A stretch of 37,524 nt of DNA from Oligoflexales bacterium. GTDB lineage: Bacteria > Bdellovibrionota_B > Oligoflexia > Oligoflexales > RGVZ01. The notes under the pieces are model-generated. The model did no database searches. It was given only the letters and a program-made list of their open reading frames with translations, and was not told the DNA's origin. Positions 22,931 to 30,736 of this stretch are shown here, piece by piece (positions within the stretch are counted from its first letter, which is position 1; every line of letters starts with the position of its first letter). A program made the translations under genes and the position numbers. The DNA is taken from NCBI GenBank assembly GCA_947468665.1, contig CANILH010000025.1, positions 1 to 37,524 on the forward strand, read 5' to 3'.

Positions 22931-23626
22931 ATGAAACCTCAAGTTTGGCTTGTGACGGGCGCGTCCCGAGGAATCGGTCTCGCCATGGTCAAAAACTTAT
23001 TGTCCGCCGGCCACACGGTGATTGGTGCCTGCCGCAATCCCGATGGAGCCCGTGATCTTTGGGAGATTCAAAGTGACTACAAATCAAGGTTTCGCTATCT
23101 GAAGCTCGACGTGGCGGATCCGGCAACTATTGACGCGCTGGGTGCGCAGCTGAAAGACGAGACCATTGATGTGCTGGTGAATAACGCGGGTGTTCTCAAA
23201 GGCGCTGGCGAGACATTGGCCAATTTGTCTTTCGCTGATGTGACAAAAAGTTTTGAGGTGAACACTATTGGTCCGATGCGGGTGACACGGGCCTTGTTGC
23301 CCTGTCTTCAGCGCTCCGCGAATCCAAAAGTCGTGAATATGACGTCCATGATGGGGTCGATCGGGCGAGAACATGGCGGAGGCTATTACGCTTACCGCAT
23401 GAGTAAGACCGCTTTGAACATGTTTAATAAATGTCTGTCACTTGAATTCCCCAAGATCACGGCGATCGCCATGCATCCAGGGTGGGTTAAGACAGAGATG
23501 GGCGGGGCTACAGCTCCGACTGAGGCCGATGATTCTGTAGAGGGTATCATCAAAGTGGCCAGTGAGTTGACTCTGAAAGACTCCGGCCGTTTCGTTGATT
23601 TTACCGGCAAGTCTATTGAGTGGTGA
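22931..23626 (+). CDS. Short-chain dehydrogenase/reductase
   Basis: A 231-residue classical SDR. It has a Rossmann-fold N-terminus with V-T-G-A-S-R-G-I-G (T-G-x-x-x-G-I-G), an N-N-A-G motif, the catalytic Y-R-M-S-K (Y-x-x-x-K), a Ser in the N-M-T-S-M-M-G block and the H-P-G-W-V-K-T-E-M motif after it. The cofactor preference is unclear: A-C-R after strand 2 tends toward NADPH. The ATG was chosen for AAAGGAG 7 bases upstream. Three bases after its stop the SUI1 gene starts, so it is the first gene of a four-gene operon ending in deoC. Substrate is not predictable. Confidence 0.88.
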   Translation: MKPQVWLVTGASRGIGLAMVKNLLSAGHTVIGACRNPDGARDLWEIQSDYKSRFRYLKLDVADPATIDALGAQLKDETIDVLVNNAGVLKGAGETLANLSFADVTKSFEVNTIGPMRVTRALLPCLQRSANPKVVNMTSMMGSIGREHGGGYYAYRMSKTALNMFNKCLSLEFPKITAIAMHPGWVKTEMGGATAPTEADDSVEGIIKVASELTLKDSGRFVDFTGKSIEW

Positions 23627-23629
23627 GCT

Positions 23630-23953
23630 GTGTCTAATTCCCGATTGGTATACTCGACAGAAACCGGCTCCCACAAAAAAGAGTCGCCCGCGGGTGACGG
23701 CTGGAGCAAAGCCTCCGGCAACGCCAAGATGCGTCTTGAGACCGGCGGTCGCGGTGGCAAGGCTGTGACGGTGCTGTTTAATCTGCCCCTTGAAGAATCT
23801 GAGGCGAAGGACATGCTAAAGGCCATGCAGGCGGCGTTTGGCTGCGGCGGCGCCATGAAAGACAGCACCTTGGAGCTTCGGGGTGACGTGCGCGCAAAGG
23901 TTGAGGCGTTTTTCGCCAAGAAGAATCTTAAAATTGTCCGGGCGGGTGGTTGA
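23630..23953 (+). CDS. YciH/SUI1 (eIF1-like) family protein
   Basis: A 107-residue protein with the eIF1/SUI1 fold pattern: R-L-E-T-G-G-R-G-G-K-A-V-T-V (about 35-48), an E-A-K-D-M-L-K-A-M helix, C-G-C-G-G-like F-G-C-G-G-A-M-K-D-S-T-L-E-L-R-G-D, and V-E-A-F-F-A-K-K-N-L-K-I-V-R-A-G-G at the end. This matches E. coli YciH, a non-essential translation-fidelity or stress factor resembling eIF1 that binds the 30S subunit. GTG start with GGTGAG at 23622. It overlaps the UbiD-like gene frame by 4 bases if the UbiD TTG start is used. Length equals YciH (108). Confidence 0.88.
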   Translation: MSNSRLVYSTETGSHKKESPAGDGWSKASGNAKMRLETGGRGGKAVTVLFNLPLEESEAKDMLKAMQAAFGCGGAMKDSTLELRGDVRAKVEAFFAKKNLKIVRAGG

Positions 23954-23958
23954 ACCGG

Positions 23959-25806
23959 ATGACGTACCGCTCAACAAAAGAATGCGTGAACGACCTGGAG
24001 CGACACGGACATTTGGTCCGCATCAGCCAGGAGGTTGATCCTGATCTTGAGATGGCGGCCATTCAGCGTCGTGTTTACGCCGCGGGCGGCGGGGCCGTGT
24101 TATTTGAGAACGTTAAAGGCTCGCCATTTCCTGCCGTCAGTAATTTATTTGGGACTGAAGCGCGGACGCGGTTTATCTTCAGGAAGACACTTAGTCGCAC
24201 TAAAGACGCGGTCGCTATCAAGGCAGATCCCGCGGGGGCACTGCGGACATTCTGGAAATACTGGAAGGCACCTTTTACTGGTCTGTTAAGTTTGCCAAAA
24301 CGCGTGTCTTGTTTGCCTGTAATGGCGTGTGAGACGACCATCGATAAGCTCCCGTGGATCAAGAGCTGGCCAGACGATGGCGGACCTTTTATTACATTGC
24401 CACAGGTCTATTCGGAAGATCCCGATCATCCGGGAGTGATGCACAGCAATATCGGCATGTACCGGGTGCAGATGGCCGGCAACGACTATAAAACCAATCA
24501 GGAAATAGGCCTCCACTATCAGATTCACCGTGGTATTGGTGTCCATCACACGGCCGCTGTGCGTCGGGGCGAGAAACTAAACGTCGCGATTTTTGTGGGA
24601 GGACCTCCAGCGCATACGTTTTCCGCGGTGATGCCGCTGCCGGAAGGTCTGCCAGAGGTAGTGTTTGCCGGGATGCTGGCCGGACGCCGTTTCCGATACG
24701 GCAAATATAAAAATTGGACGGTCGCCGCTGACGCGGATTTTTGTATTCTCGGCACCATTGATCCCGCGACCACTAAGCCTGAAGGCCCTTTCGGGGATCA
24801 CTTGGGATATTACTCCCTAAAACACGAATTCCCCGTCATGACAGTCGAAAAAGTTTTTCATCGCAAGGACGCCGTCTGGCCGTTCACTGTGGTGGGTCGT
24901 CCGCCTCAGGAAGACACGACCTTTGGCGCCATGATACACGAGCTGACCAAACCCATGGTGCCGGTGTCCCTACCAGGAGTGAAGGCGATGCATGCTGTCG
25001 ATGTGGCGGGCGTGCATCCGCTGCTGCTGGCTATCGGCAGTGAGCGTTACGTTCCATACGCGAAAGAGCGTCAGCCTCAGGAGATTCTTACCCAGGCCAA
25101 CGCGATTCTTGGATTTAATCAGGCGTCACTCGCCAAGTATTTATTGATCGCTGCGAGACAAGATAATGAGTCTCTCGAGCTTCATGATGAGATGGGTTTT
25201 ATCTCGCATATGCTGGAGCGTGTGGACTGGGCCCGAGATCTGCATTTTCAGACCAAGACCACCATGGATACGCTCGATTACTCGGGCGAATCTGTCAACG
25301 CAGGCAGCAAGTTGGTGATCGCCGCCGCTGGTTCTGTTAAAAGACGTCTGGATAAGACAATTCCCGGGGATTTCAAGCTTCCGATATCGGAGCTAAAAAC
25401 TCAGGGTGCCCGCATGGCCGCTCCTGGAATTATGGTGGTGGGTGCTGGTGAGTTTAAGTCCTATGATCAAACCGCTGTGGACATGAAAGAATTTTGCGAC
25501 GGTCTGAAATTGCCGGTCGGAATTCCTTTGGTTGTCGTTGTGGATGATTCTGAGTTCGCGGTGGCCAATTCTGCCAACTGGCTTTGGGTGACGTTTACCC
25601 GCAGTAATCCAAGTCATGATATCTACGGCGTGGATGCGTTTACGGAGCATAAACACTGGGGCTGCCGCGGGGCGCTCGTGATTGACGCCCGCGTTAAGCC
25701 TCATCACGCGCCCGCGCTGATTGAGAGACTTGCTGTTACTGAGCGAGTCGAGCGTGAGTTCGCGTGGATATGGAACGACAACACAAAATCTGGAGGTCAC
25801 TCATGA
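23959..25806 (+). CDS. UbiD family decarboxylase
   Basis: A 615-residue UbiD-like (de)carboxylase, a family that uses prenylated FMN. From ATG 23959 the start M-T-Y-R-S-T-K-E-x-V-x-D-L-E aligns with the usual M-x-Y-x-x-L start of UbiD proteins. A TTG at 23950 (TTGA overlap with the previous stop) would add three residues. Diagnostic stretches are G-G-G-A-V-L-F-E-N-V-K-G, H-R-G-I-G-V-H-H, I-D-P-x-x-x-x-P-E-G-P-F-G-D-H-L-G-Y-Y (Glu of the catalytic loop) and G-R-P-P-Q-E-D. Substrate may be an aromatic acid such as the ubiquinone or menaquinone precursor. No UbiX is in the window, so the prFMN supply must be elsewhere. Overlaps deoC (ATGA). Confidence 0.9.
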   Translation: MTYRSTKECVNDLERHGHLVRISQEVDPDLEMAAIQRRVYAAGGGAVLFENVKGSPFPAVSNLFGTEARTRFIFRKTLSRTKDAVAIKADPAGALRTFWKYWKAPFTGLLSLPKRVSCLPVMACETTIDKLPWIKSWPDDGGPFITLPQVYSEDPDHPGVMHSNIGMYRVQMAGNDYKTNQEIGLHYQIHRGIGVHHTAAVRRGEKLNVAIFVGGPPAHTFSAVMPLPEGLPEVVFAGMLAGRRFRYGKYKNWTVAADADFCILGTIDPATTKPEGPFGDHLGYYSLKHEFPVMTVEKVFHRKDAVWPFTVVGRPPQEDTTFGAMIHELTKPMVPVSLPGVKAMHAVDVAGVHPLLLAIGSERYVPYAKERQPQEILTQANAILGFNQASLAKYLLIAARQDNESLELHDEMGFISHMLERVDWARDLHFQTKTTMDTLDYSGESVNAGSKLVIAAAGSVKRRLDKTIPGDFKLPISELKTQGARMAAPGIMVVGAGEFKSYDQTAVDMKEFCDGLKLPVGIPLVVVVDDSEFAVANSANWLWVTFTRSNPSHDIYGVDAFTEHKHWGCRGALVIDARVKPHHAPALIERLAVTERVEREFAWIWNDNTKSGGHS

Positions 25807-26510
25807 CGGCATTCTCACCGGCGGAACTCGCCAAATATTTTGACCACACAGCTCTTAAGGCGGAGACGACCCAGGCTGACATTGAGGCGCTGTGCGCCGA
25901 GGCCCGCCAACTCGGTACTGCGGCTGTTTGCGTGAATGCCATCTGGATTCCACTCGCCACGAAGTTGCTTAAGGGAACAGACGTGATGCCGATTACAGTC
26001 GTTGGATTTCCACTCGGAGCATCCGGTACTGGCGCAAAAGTTTACGAAGCCCGCGAGGCAATTCAAAATGGCGCCAAGGAGATCGACATGGTGCTCTCAG
26101 TGGGTGAGGTGAAGTCAAAGCAGTATGATTCCGCCCGCAGCGACATTGTCGCGGTCAAAAAAGCCTGCGGTGATGTGCCGCTAAAGGTGATTTTTGAGAC
26201 GTCGTTATTGACTGACGACGAGATTGCCATGGTCACCGGCTGGTGCGCCGAAGACGGCGTTGATTTTGTGAAGACGTCGACAGGTTTTGGCGGCCGGGGA
26301 GCGTCCGTCAATGACATCAGGATTATGCGTGAGACGATCCGTTCGGTTGACGGCAGTCATACCAGGATCAAGGCATCTGGCGGTATTCGAACCTTAAAAG
26401 ACACATTGAGTCTGATTGAGGCCGGCGCTGATCGCATTGGAGCGAGTGCCACGAAGGCAATTGTCGCGGAGCTTGGCGGCGGCAAAGCCGACGCGGCGCG
26501 GGGATATTAG
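25803..26510 (+). CDS. deoC: Deoxyribose-phosphate aldolase
   Basis: DeoC cleaves 2-deoxyribose 5-phosphate to acetaldehyde and glyceraldehyde 3-phosphate in nucleoside catabolism. The 235-residue TIM-barrel shows D95 in K-E-I-D-M-V, the Schiff-base K157 in V-K-T-S-T-G-F and a second K190 in I-K-A-S-G-G-I-R, matching the class I aldolase catalytic set. GGAGGT 6 bases before ATG 25803 and an ATGA overlap with the UbiD-like stop fix the start; a longer GTG start at 25764 is unlikely. It is the last gene of the SDR-SUI1-UbiD-deoC operon. No other deo genes are nearby. Confidence 0.95.
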   Translation: MTAFSPAELAKYFDHTALKAETTQADIEALCAEARQLGTAAVCVNAIWIPLATKLLKGTDVMPITVVGFPLGASGTGAKVYEAREAIQNGAKEIDMVLSVGEVKSKQYDSARSDIVAVKKACGDVPLKVIFETSLLTDDEIAMVTGWCAEDGVDFVKTSTGFGGRGASVNDIRIMRETIRSVDGSHTRIKASGGIRTLKDTLSLIEAGADRIGASATKAIVAELGGGKADAARGY

Positions 26511-26602
26511 CGCCTGTCGCCGGTGGTGTTTGTTATTTCATCGATAGATTCGACGCGAACGTAACGCTCCACTTTAGCCTGACAAGCCGCTTGAGTGTGC
26601 AA
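26507..26602 (-). CDS. Possible 31-residue gene or gene remnant
   Basis: On the minus strand a frame from TTG 26602 reads 31 residues ending near the deoC stop, with AGGA 5 bases upstream. The composition (charged, V-E-R-Y-V-R-V-E-S-I-D-E-I) looks protein-like and not random, but it is too short to judge. It could be the cut 3-prime end of a gene lost when the BrnTA cassette arrived. The 116-base gap 26511-26626 otherwise holds nothing. Confidence 0.2.
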   Translation of the reverse strand: MHTQAACQAKVERYVRVESIDEITNTTGDRR

Positions 26603-26626
26603 TAGAGTCCTGAAAATATTTCATAA

Positions 26627-26920
26627 TTACGCCACGTCCTCAACTGCCTCTTCCAATATCTTATGAATCAGCGTCTGATACGGAGTTTCCTCGCTCTTGG
26701 CAAGTTTGCGCAATTTATTAATCAACTTTGGATCTAGTCGAATAGCAATGAGCTGCTTCGTAACGGCTGACTTAGGGCGGCCCAATCGAGTTGCGCGAGA
26801 AAGCTCGTCGTCTGATGACTCAGGAATGTCAGAAAAATCAATCTCGCTATCAGGCGTACACTTCACGCTCTTTGCGCGACGCTTGCCTTGAGCTGATGAT
26901 CCTAATTTTCGCTTTGCCAT
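26627..26920 (-). CDS. brnA: BrnA-type antitoxin (ribbon-helix-helix)
   Basis: A 97-residue protein matching BrnA antitoxins: a basic N-terminus (A-K-R-K, G-K-R-R), an acidic linker (D-S-E-I-D-F-S-D-I-P-E), G-R-P-K-S and the C-terminal RHH-like I-A-I-R-L-D-P-K-L-I-N-K-L-R-K-L-A with Y-Q-T-L-I-H-K-I-L. BrnA dimers neutralise BrnT and repress the operon. Its first 71 bases overlap the 3-prime end of brnT in another frame; AAGGA lies 9 bases before the ATG. The region is AT-richer than its neighbours. It reads toward deoC with no terminator seen. Confidence 0.87.
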   Translation of the reverse strand: MAKRKLGSSAQGKRRAKSVKCTPDSEIDFSDIPESSDDELSRATRLGRPKSAVTKQLIAIRLDPKLINKLRKLAKSEETPYQTLIHKILEEAVEDVA

Positions 26921-27128
26921 CTTTTGAAATCCTTAATGTATAAATTGATAAAAGTATCCGATCAGAAACCGAAATGCCGAGCCGTTTTCGCCTGGGCGCT
27001 ACTCCAGAATGCGTCAAATCATCCCAGTCTAAGCAGCGGTCGTCAGCAAAAGTAGTCGCTGCCTCTTCAAATGAGACTCGATGCTTTTCAAAATTGCTAA
27101 TAGCTTTTCTTGAGTCCCAAATAAACAT
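26850..27128 (-). CDS. brnT: BrnT-type ribonuclease toxin
   Basis: A 92-residue RelE-fold toxin. The family start F-I-W-D-S-R-K-A-x-x-N-F-E-K-H-R-V-S-F-E-E-A-A-T-x-F and end I-R-I-I-S-S-R-Q-A-S-R-K-E-R-E-V-Y are clear; R-R-K-R-L-G lies mid-protein. BrnT is a translation-inhibiting ribonuclease. Toxin-first order is normal for brnTA. It overlaps brnA by 71 bases, longer than the few-base overlaps common in this system. A promoter with a 10-bp palindrome lies immediately upstream (27135-27163). It is divergent from nothing: miaE, also on the minus strand, ends 70 bases upstream. Confidence 0.9.
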   Translation of the reverse strand: MFIWDSRKAISNFEKHRVSFEEAATTFADDRCLDWDDLTHSGVAPRRKRLGISVSDRILLSIYTLRISKDGKAKIRIISSRQASRKEREVYA

Positions 27129-27134
27129 CTTTAT

Positions 27135-27163
27135 TGTATATACATTAAATAGACGGACAGCAA
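27135..27163 (-). promoter_or_regulatory. brnTA promoter with palindromic operator
   Basis: On the minus strand TTGCTG (forward 27158-27163), 17 bases, then TATACA (forward 27135-27140), only 6 bases before the brnT start. The perfect 10-bp palindrome TGTATATACA (27135-27144) covers the -10 box. A BrnA dimer binding here would explain autorepression. The very short leader is unusual. Confidence 0.5.
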
Positions 27164-27198
27164 GGGTTTTCCAAGGACCTATGTCGACCTACGAGACC

Positions 27199-27801
27199 TC
27201 AGTGAACAGTCGCCCGGTAGGGTATCTCCTGAGCGACGTCGGACTCGATGGCAAGCCACTCCTCAAGGCGTTCATTCACGGTATCTTCCAGGAATAGCTT
27301 CTTTGCCGCGCGAAGGACCAGCGGGAAGTGTGTCCCCTCGGCCCGGGCGAATTCCGTATAAAATGTCTTGAGTGGTCCCGCGGGTAGGGCGTCAGCGATC
27401 ATGCAAAAGCGCTCGCAGCTTCTGGCCTCGACCATGGCGACAACCATCAGCCGGTCAAGGATATGCTCTTCCCGTGGGTGACGGACGTGGGTGAGCAGGC
27501 GTTTCACGTATGAATCCACCTCGTCGGCTCCAAGGGGAATATTTCGCTCCCGGAGGAGGCTCACAACCTGCTGAAAGTGCTCCAGCTCCTCGCGTGCCAG
27601 CCCAATCATGATGTCTTGTAGAGCAGGATATTCCGGGAAGCGGTTCACCAGCATCATGGCGGCGGCGTGTGCCTTGCGTTCACAGGAGGCGTGATCGGCC
27701 AGGAAATGATTGAAGTCACCGAGGACCATCGCCGTCCACTCGGGGCCGGTGGCCGACCTGAGGGGTAGAGAGTATTGGATTTCGTGAAGGCTTATTGTCA
27801 T
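27199..27801 (-). CDS. miaE: tRNA ms2io6A37 hydroxylase (MiaE)
   Basis: A 200-residue non-haem diiron enzyme that hydroxylates the isopentenyl side chain of ms2i6A37 in tRNA using O2. Carboxylate and His ligands appear in D-H-A-S-C-E-R-K-A-H, R-E-E-L-E-H-F-Q-Q-V, V-E-A-R-S-C-E-R-F and A-E-G-T-H-F, the family blocks. Its usual length is around 200-270. ATG 27801 was chosen over a TTG at 27840, which would overlap the divergent methyltransferase gene. No good ribosome site is seen. The substrate requires miaA and miaB gene products, not present here. The presence of MiaE supports aerobic life. Confidence 0.92.
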   Translation of the reverse strand: MTISLHEIQYSLPLRSATGPEWTAMVLGDFNHFLADHASCERKAHAAAMMLVNRFPEYPALQDIMIGLAREELEHFQQVVSLLRERNIPLGADEVDSYVKRLLTHVRHPREEHILDRLMVVAMVEARSCERFCMIADALPAGPLKTFYTEFARAEGTHFPLVLRAAKKLFLEDTVNERLEEWLAIESDVAQEIPYRATVH

Positions 27802-27833
27802 AGTGACGAAACTTGTAGTATGGAACGGATCCC

Positions 27834-28568
27834 ATGACAACCCTTGAACCCAAAATACTGGAAATGACTGAGTTTGGCCCCCTTGTGGAGACAGACGATG
27901 GGTCCTTGACCATTCGCCACAGTGGTCACGGCCAGGACTTTCATTCGACAGAAGGGGCTATGTATGAGGCCCGTGAGCTCTATGTGGTGGCCAGTGGTTA
28001 TCTGGACGCTTTGTGCGTAGGCGGTGAGACTCTTCATGTTCTTGATGTCGGGATGGGGCTTGCCTACAACGCCGCGGCGTCTGTTGCCGCGTGGCTTGAG
28101 AGTGATGGCAAGCGGTCTGTCTCCATGGTCAGCCTTGAGATTGACCCGCGGCTGGCGTCGGTGGTGGCCGGTGGTGGCGCGCCGTGGTTTAAGGGTTGGA
28201 GGGATGCGTGGCTCGCGGGGCCACGTGCTTTTGGCGAGGGATTCACGGCCAGGCTTCAGCATCCGAAATCGGCCGCGGTGTGTGACTGGGTGATTCTCGT
28301 CGGAGACGGAACAAAAACATTGAAATCTGTAACTCAAACGCGATTTGATTTCGTGTGGCAGGATCCGTTTACCCCACAACTAAATCCCGGAATGTGGTCT
28401 TCGGAGTGGTTTAGCTTAGTGAGACGTGTCGTTTCTGAAGGTGCGGTACTCATGACCTACAGCGTCTCCCGTGTCGTAAAGGACGCCCTTGAGTCAGGTG
28501 GCTGGAGCCAGCAAAAAATTAAAACTCCTGGCCGCAAACGGCATTGGCTCAGAGCCATGCCGCGGTAA
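27834..28568 (+). CDS. MnmC-like (DUF752) SAM-dependent methyltransferase
   Basis: A 244-residue protein resembling the methyltransferase half of MnmC (MnmD), which methylates aminomethyl-uridine at tRNA position 34. F-H-S-T-E-G-A-M-Y-E-A (about 36-46), the SAM-binding L-H-V-L-D-V-G-M-G-L-A-Y-N-A-A-A and a later acidic S-L-E-I-D-P-R-L are followed by the family block W-Q-D-P-F-T-P-Q-L-N-P-x-M-W and T-Y-S. The oxidoreductase half of MnmC is lacking. It starts 32 bases from the divergent miaE, so both tRNA genes share a promoter region. A second such gene lies at 36647. tRNA as substrate is inferred. Confidence 0.75.
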   Translation: MTTLEPKILEMTEFGPLVETDDGSLTIRHSGHGQDFHSTEGAMYEARELYVVASGYLDALCVGGETLHVLDVGMGLAYNAAASVAAWLESDGKRSVSMVSLEIDPRLASVVAGGGAPWFKGWRDAWLAGPRAFGEGFTARLQHPKSAAVCDWVILVGDGTKTLKSVTQTRFDFVWQDPFTPQLNPGMWSSEWFSLVRRVVSEGAVLMTYSVSRVVKDALESGGWSQQKIKTPGRKRHWLRAMPR

Positions 28569-28574
28569 GCTCAA

Positions 28575-29654
28575 TCAGAATAAATCCCGCTCCTGGGGTA
28601 ATTCCTCGGCTTTCGGTGTTTCTTCTAATGTCACAGTCGCCACAAGATAGCCTTTGCCACGGCGGTAGACCTTTAACTTTACTTTCCCGTTTGGCTGTTT
28701 GCTGATGAGGACTCTCTGGAATTGATTAAGATCGGTGATTTTCTGGTCGTCTGCCATGAGTACGACATCACCGATTCTGAGACCTGATTTGTGGGCGGGA
28801 GCGTCAACGATAAGATTGGATACAATGATGCCGTAGATGCCAATATCTCCGGCACCACCCGCCTCAATATCGTCAGTTGAGAGAATGTTTTTGCCAACCA
28901 TGCCAAGCCATGGTCGTTTGGCTTTGCCGTACATTAATAGATCTCTGGAGACTTGTTTGGCGAGATTGATCGGGATCGCGAATCCGATGCCGGCACCTTC
29001 GTTGCTGACGGCGGTATTGATGCCGATCACACGTCCTCTGATGTCAAGCAGGGGGCCGCCGCTGTTGCCCGGGTGAATCGCGGCGTCAGTTTGGAGAAAA
29101 TTATCGTAGGGACCCGTGCCGATCACGCGGCCTTTTGCGGATATAATTCCGGAGGTGACCGTGTGGGAGTATCCAAATGGGTTACCGATAGCGATCACGG
29201 CGTCACCGACTCTGAGGGCGTCACTGTCGCCAAGATCAAGAGGGGTTAGGGCGACGTTGCCGTCCAGTTTCAGGAGGGCGAGGTCAGTTTTTGGGTCAAC
29301 ACCCAGGACTTTTGCGTGGAGTTTTTTTTTGCTTTTGGCTAGCAGGATCTCTATGACGTTGGCACCCTCGATGACGTGAGCGTTGGTGAGCACGTGACCT
29401 TGTTTATTGATGATGACGCCGCTACCGACGGCGTGGGTGGACTGATTTTGGGGTGCACGACCACTCAGGAAAAACTGGTAGAGATCAAGAGCCGGGTCTT
29501 TATTGGGAATGTATTGGGTTGTCCTGATATTGACGACGCCGGGTATGGCTTGCTCGGCGATATCAGCGACTGAAATAAGACTTCTGGCCGCTACGTGACC
29601 GGGCATCGCTGCCCAGGCGGACATGATTATGATGAGCATAGATAAATAACGCAT
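28575..29654 (-). CDS. HtrA/Deg family periplasmic serine protease
   Basis: A 359-residue trypsin-fold protease with one PDZ domain. A signal peptide or anchor (1-24, ending H-V-A-A-R-S) is followed by the catalytic triad H93 (T-N-A-H-V), D124 (K-T-D-L-A-L-L) and S198 (G-N-S-G-G-P). The PDZ domain runs about 245-345. With one PDZ it is DegS-sized (355) and not DegP-sized, but the oxyanion loop H-P-G-N-S-G-G-P is generic. Likely role: envelope protein quality control or stress sensing. AAGGAG lies 8 bases upstream of the ATG, with a CGTGAA-A-TTCACG palindrome just before. Convergent with the MnmC-like gene (6-base gap). Confidence 0.92.
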   Translation of the reverse strand: MRYLSMLIIIMSAWAAMPGHVAARSLISVADIAEQAIPGVVNIRTTQYIPNKDPALDLYQFFLSGRAPQNQSTHAVGSGVIINKQGHVLTNAHVIEGANVIEILLAKSKKKLHAKVLGVDPKTDLALLKLDGNVALTPLDLGDSDALRVGDAVIAIGNPFGYSHTVTSGIISAKGRVIGTGPYDNFLQTDAAIHPGNSGGPLLDIRGRVIGINTAVSNEGAGIGFAIPINLAKQVSRDLLMYGKAKRPWLGMVGKNILSTDDIEAGGAGDIGIYGIIVSNLIVDAPAHKSGLRIGDVVLMADDQKITDLNQFQRVLISKQPNGKVKLKVYRRGKGYLVATVTLEETPKAEELPQERDLF

Positions 29655-29670
29655 CTGCCGTTCTCCTTGT

Positions 29671-29683
29671 CGTGAAATTCACG
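29671..29683 (-). other. 13-base palindrome before the htrA ribosome site
   Basis: CGTGAA-A-TTCACG (29671-29683) is a perfect palindrome with a one-base centre, immediately upstream of the AAGGAG site. It could be an operator or a small mRNA hairpin. The full htrA-folB gap (29655-29785) shows no gene. Confidence 0.3.
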
Positions 29684-29785
29684 GCTTCAGAGGTCATAGG
29701 TATGTGCCCCTGTTTATATTTTATGGCTGCTTTTACGGGGTTGGAATGGGCATCAACTACCCACGCGGCAAGAAATCAGAATAGC

Positions 29786-30487
29786 TTAGGGCTGACTTTG
29801 AATGAGCAGCAGTCTGGCACCAGGAAGTGCCGCGGTGCTGCCTGAAATGAAGTGTTGAGTTTCGCCGGTGAGGGCAATCGGCATTCGTGACTTCACTGGA
29901 TGTTCGTTTAATATCCAGCGGCCAATAGGAAGCACGGCAGCGGCTGCCGCGACGTGCTCCCGTACAGAGATTGGAGTCGCGTCGTTTGTTGCGAGCAGGT
30001 GCAGTGCGGAGTCCTGGGCCATGTGGATGGCGTAAAGTTCGTGGCTATGTGATTTGACTGGTGTCGACTGGTAGTCGTCCCGGCGGCGCATGATCTGGAC
30101 GGCGGGTACGATGCCGTGGGTCAAGGCACTTGGCTTGCTGATGCGCACCATGATCGCGTCTACCATGGGTAGAGCGTGGTGTGACTGATAGGTCAAAAGA
30201 AAGTGACGACAGACAGCCTCTACGGCGGTCTCAATCAACTGAAACTCACAGTGATCGAGAATAAACGAGATTTCCTTCACGGCACCCGCGTAGTCGATGG
30301 TGTCGTGAATGTTAGCGCTGTGGGCGGCTCTACGGGTGTCGAGATAAAGGCAGAGGTCAATGGTGACCGGCTGTTTGCGGCTTCGTTCGGACGGGAAAAT
30401 CCCGATGACGCAGCTCATCAGCATGCCGGTGAGCTGCACCTGGTCAAGTGGGCGGCCTTCATTGTTCTTAAGATGCGGAAACGGCAT
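29786..30487 (-). CDS. Dihydroneopterin aldolase-like (FolB) protein with a C-terminal extension
   Basis: Residues about 15-125 fit a FolB/dihydroneopterin aldolase-epimerase domain: V-Q-L-T-G-M-L-M-S-C-V-I-G-I-F-P-S-E-R, K-Q-P-V-T-I-D-L-C-L, D-T-I-D-Y-A-G-A-V and I-E-T-A-V-E-A-V-C. The motif G-I-F-x-x-E replaces the usual G-x-x-x-x-E with Glu kept. About 105 further residues (to 233) follow, with H-S-H-E-L-Y-A-I-H and G-E-T-Q-H-F, loosely cupin-like, not found in typical 120-residue FolB. ATG 30487 has AGGGA 5-6 bases upstream. The longer frame to 30709 would run across the PBP1A promoter region and is not supported. Folate pathway role is inferred. Confidence 0.65.
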   Translation of the reverse strand: MPFPHLKNNEGRPLDQVQLTGMLMSCVIGIFPSERSRKQPVTIDLCLYLDTRRAAHSANIHDTIDYAGAVKEISFILDHCEFQLIETAVEAVCRHFLLTYQSHHALPMVDAIMVRISKPSALTHGIVPAVQIMRRRDDYQSTPVKSHSHELYAIHMAQDSALHLLATNDATPISVREHVAAAAAVLPIGRWILNEHPVKSRMPIALTGETQHFISGSTAALPGARLLLIQSQP

Positions 30488-30736
30488 GAATGTCCCTGTA
30501 TTCGACGGATGCCACCTTATACCGATCCGAGCGGGGCGGGTAAAGGCTAATTGCAGCCAGACGGGGTTTTTCCAGAATCTATCCATGTCCACAACGCTTT
30601 CCGGGGCCCGGGCTGATAACTTCCCAAAATTTCTGCGCCTTGCTATGATTTCCGAGTGCCGAATGTTAGAATTTACGTAGCAATTCGGTATGTTACCACC
30701 GTGCACCATCTGTCACGCTTTTTTGGAGTTGAGAGC

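Noticed and set aside
27798-28379. A 193-residue minus-strand frame opposite the MnmC-like gene
   Set aside because: Highly basic and without motifs; the plus-strand frame has a full methyltransferase signature.
30488-30709. Extended FolB start with 74 extra N-terminal residues
   Set aside because: It crosses into the divergent PBP1A region with no ribosome site or FolB similarity; ATG 30487 has AGGGA close upstream.
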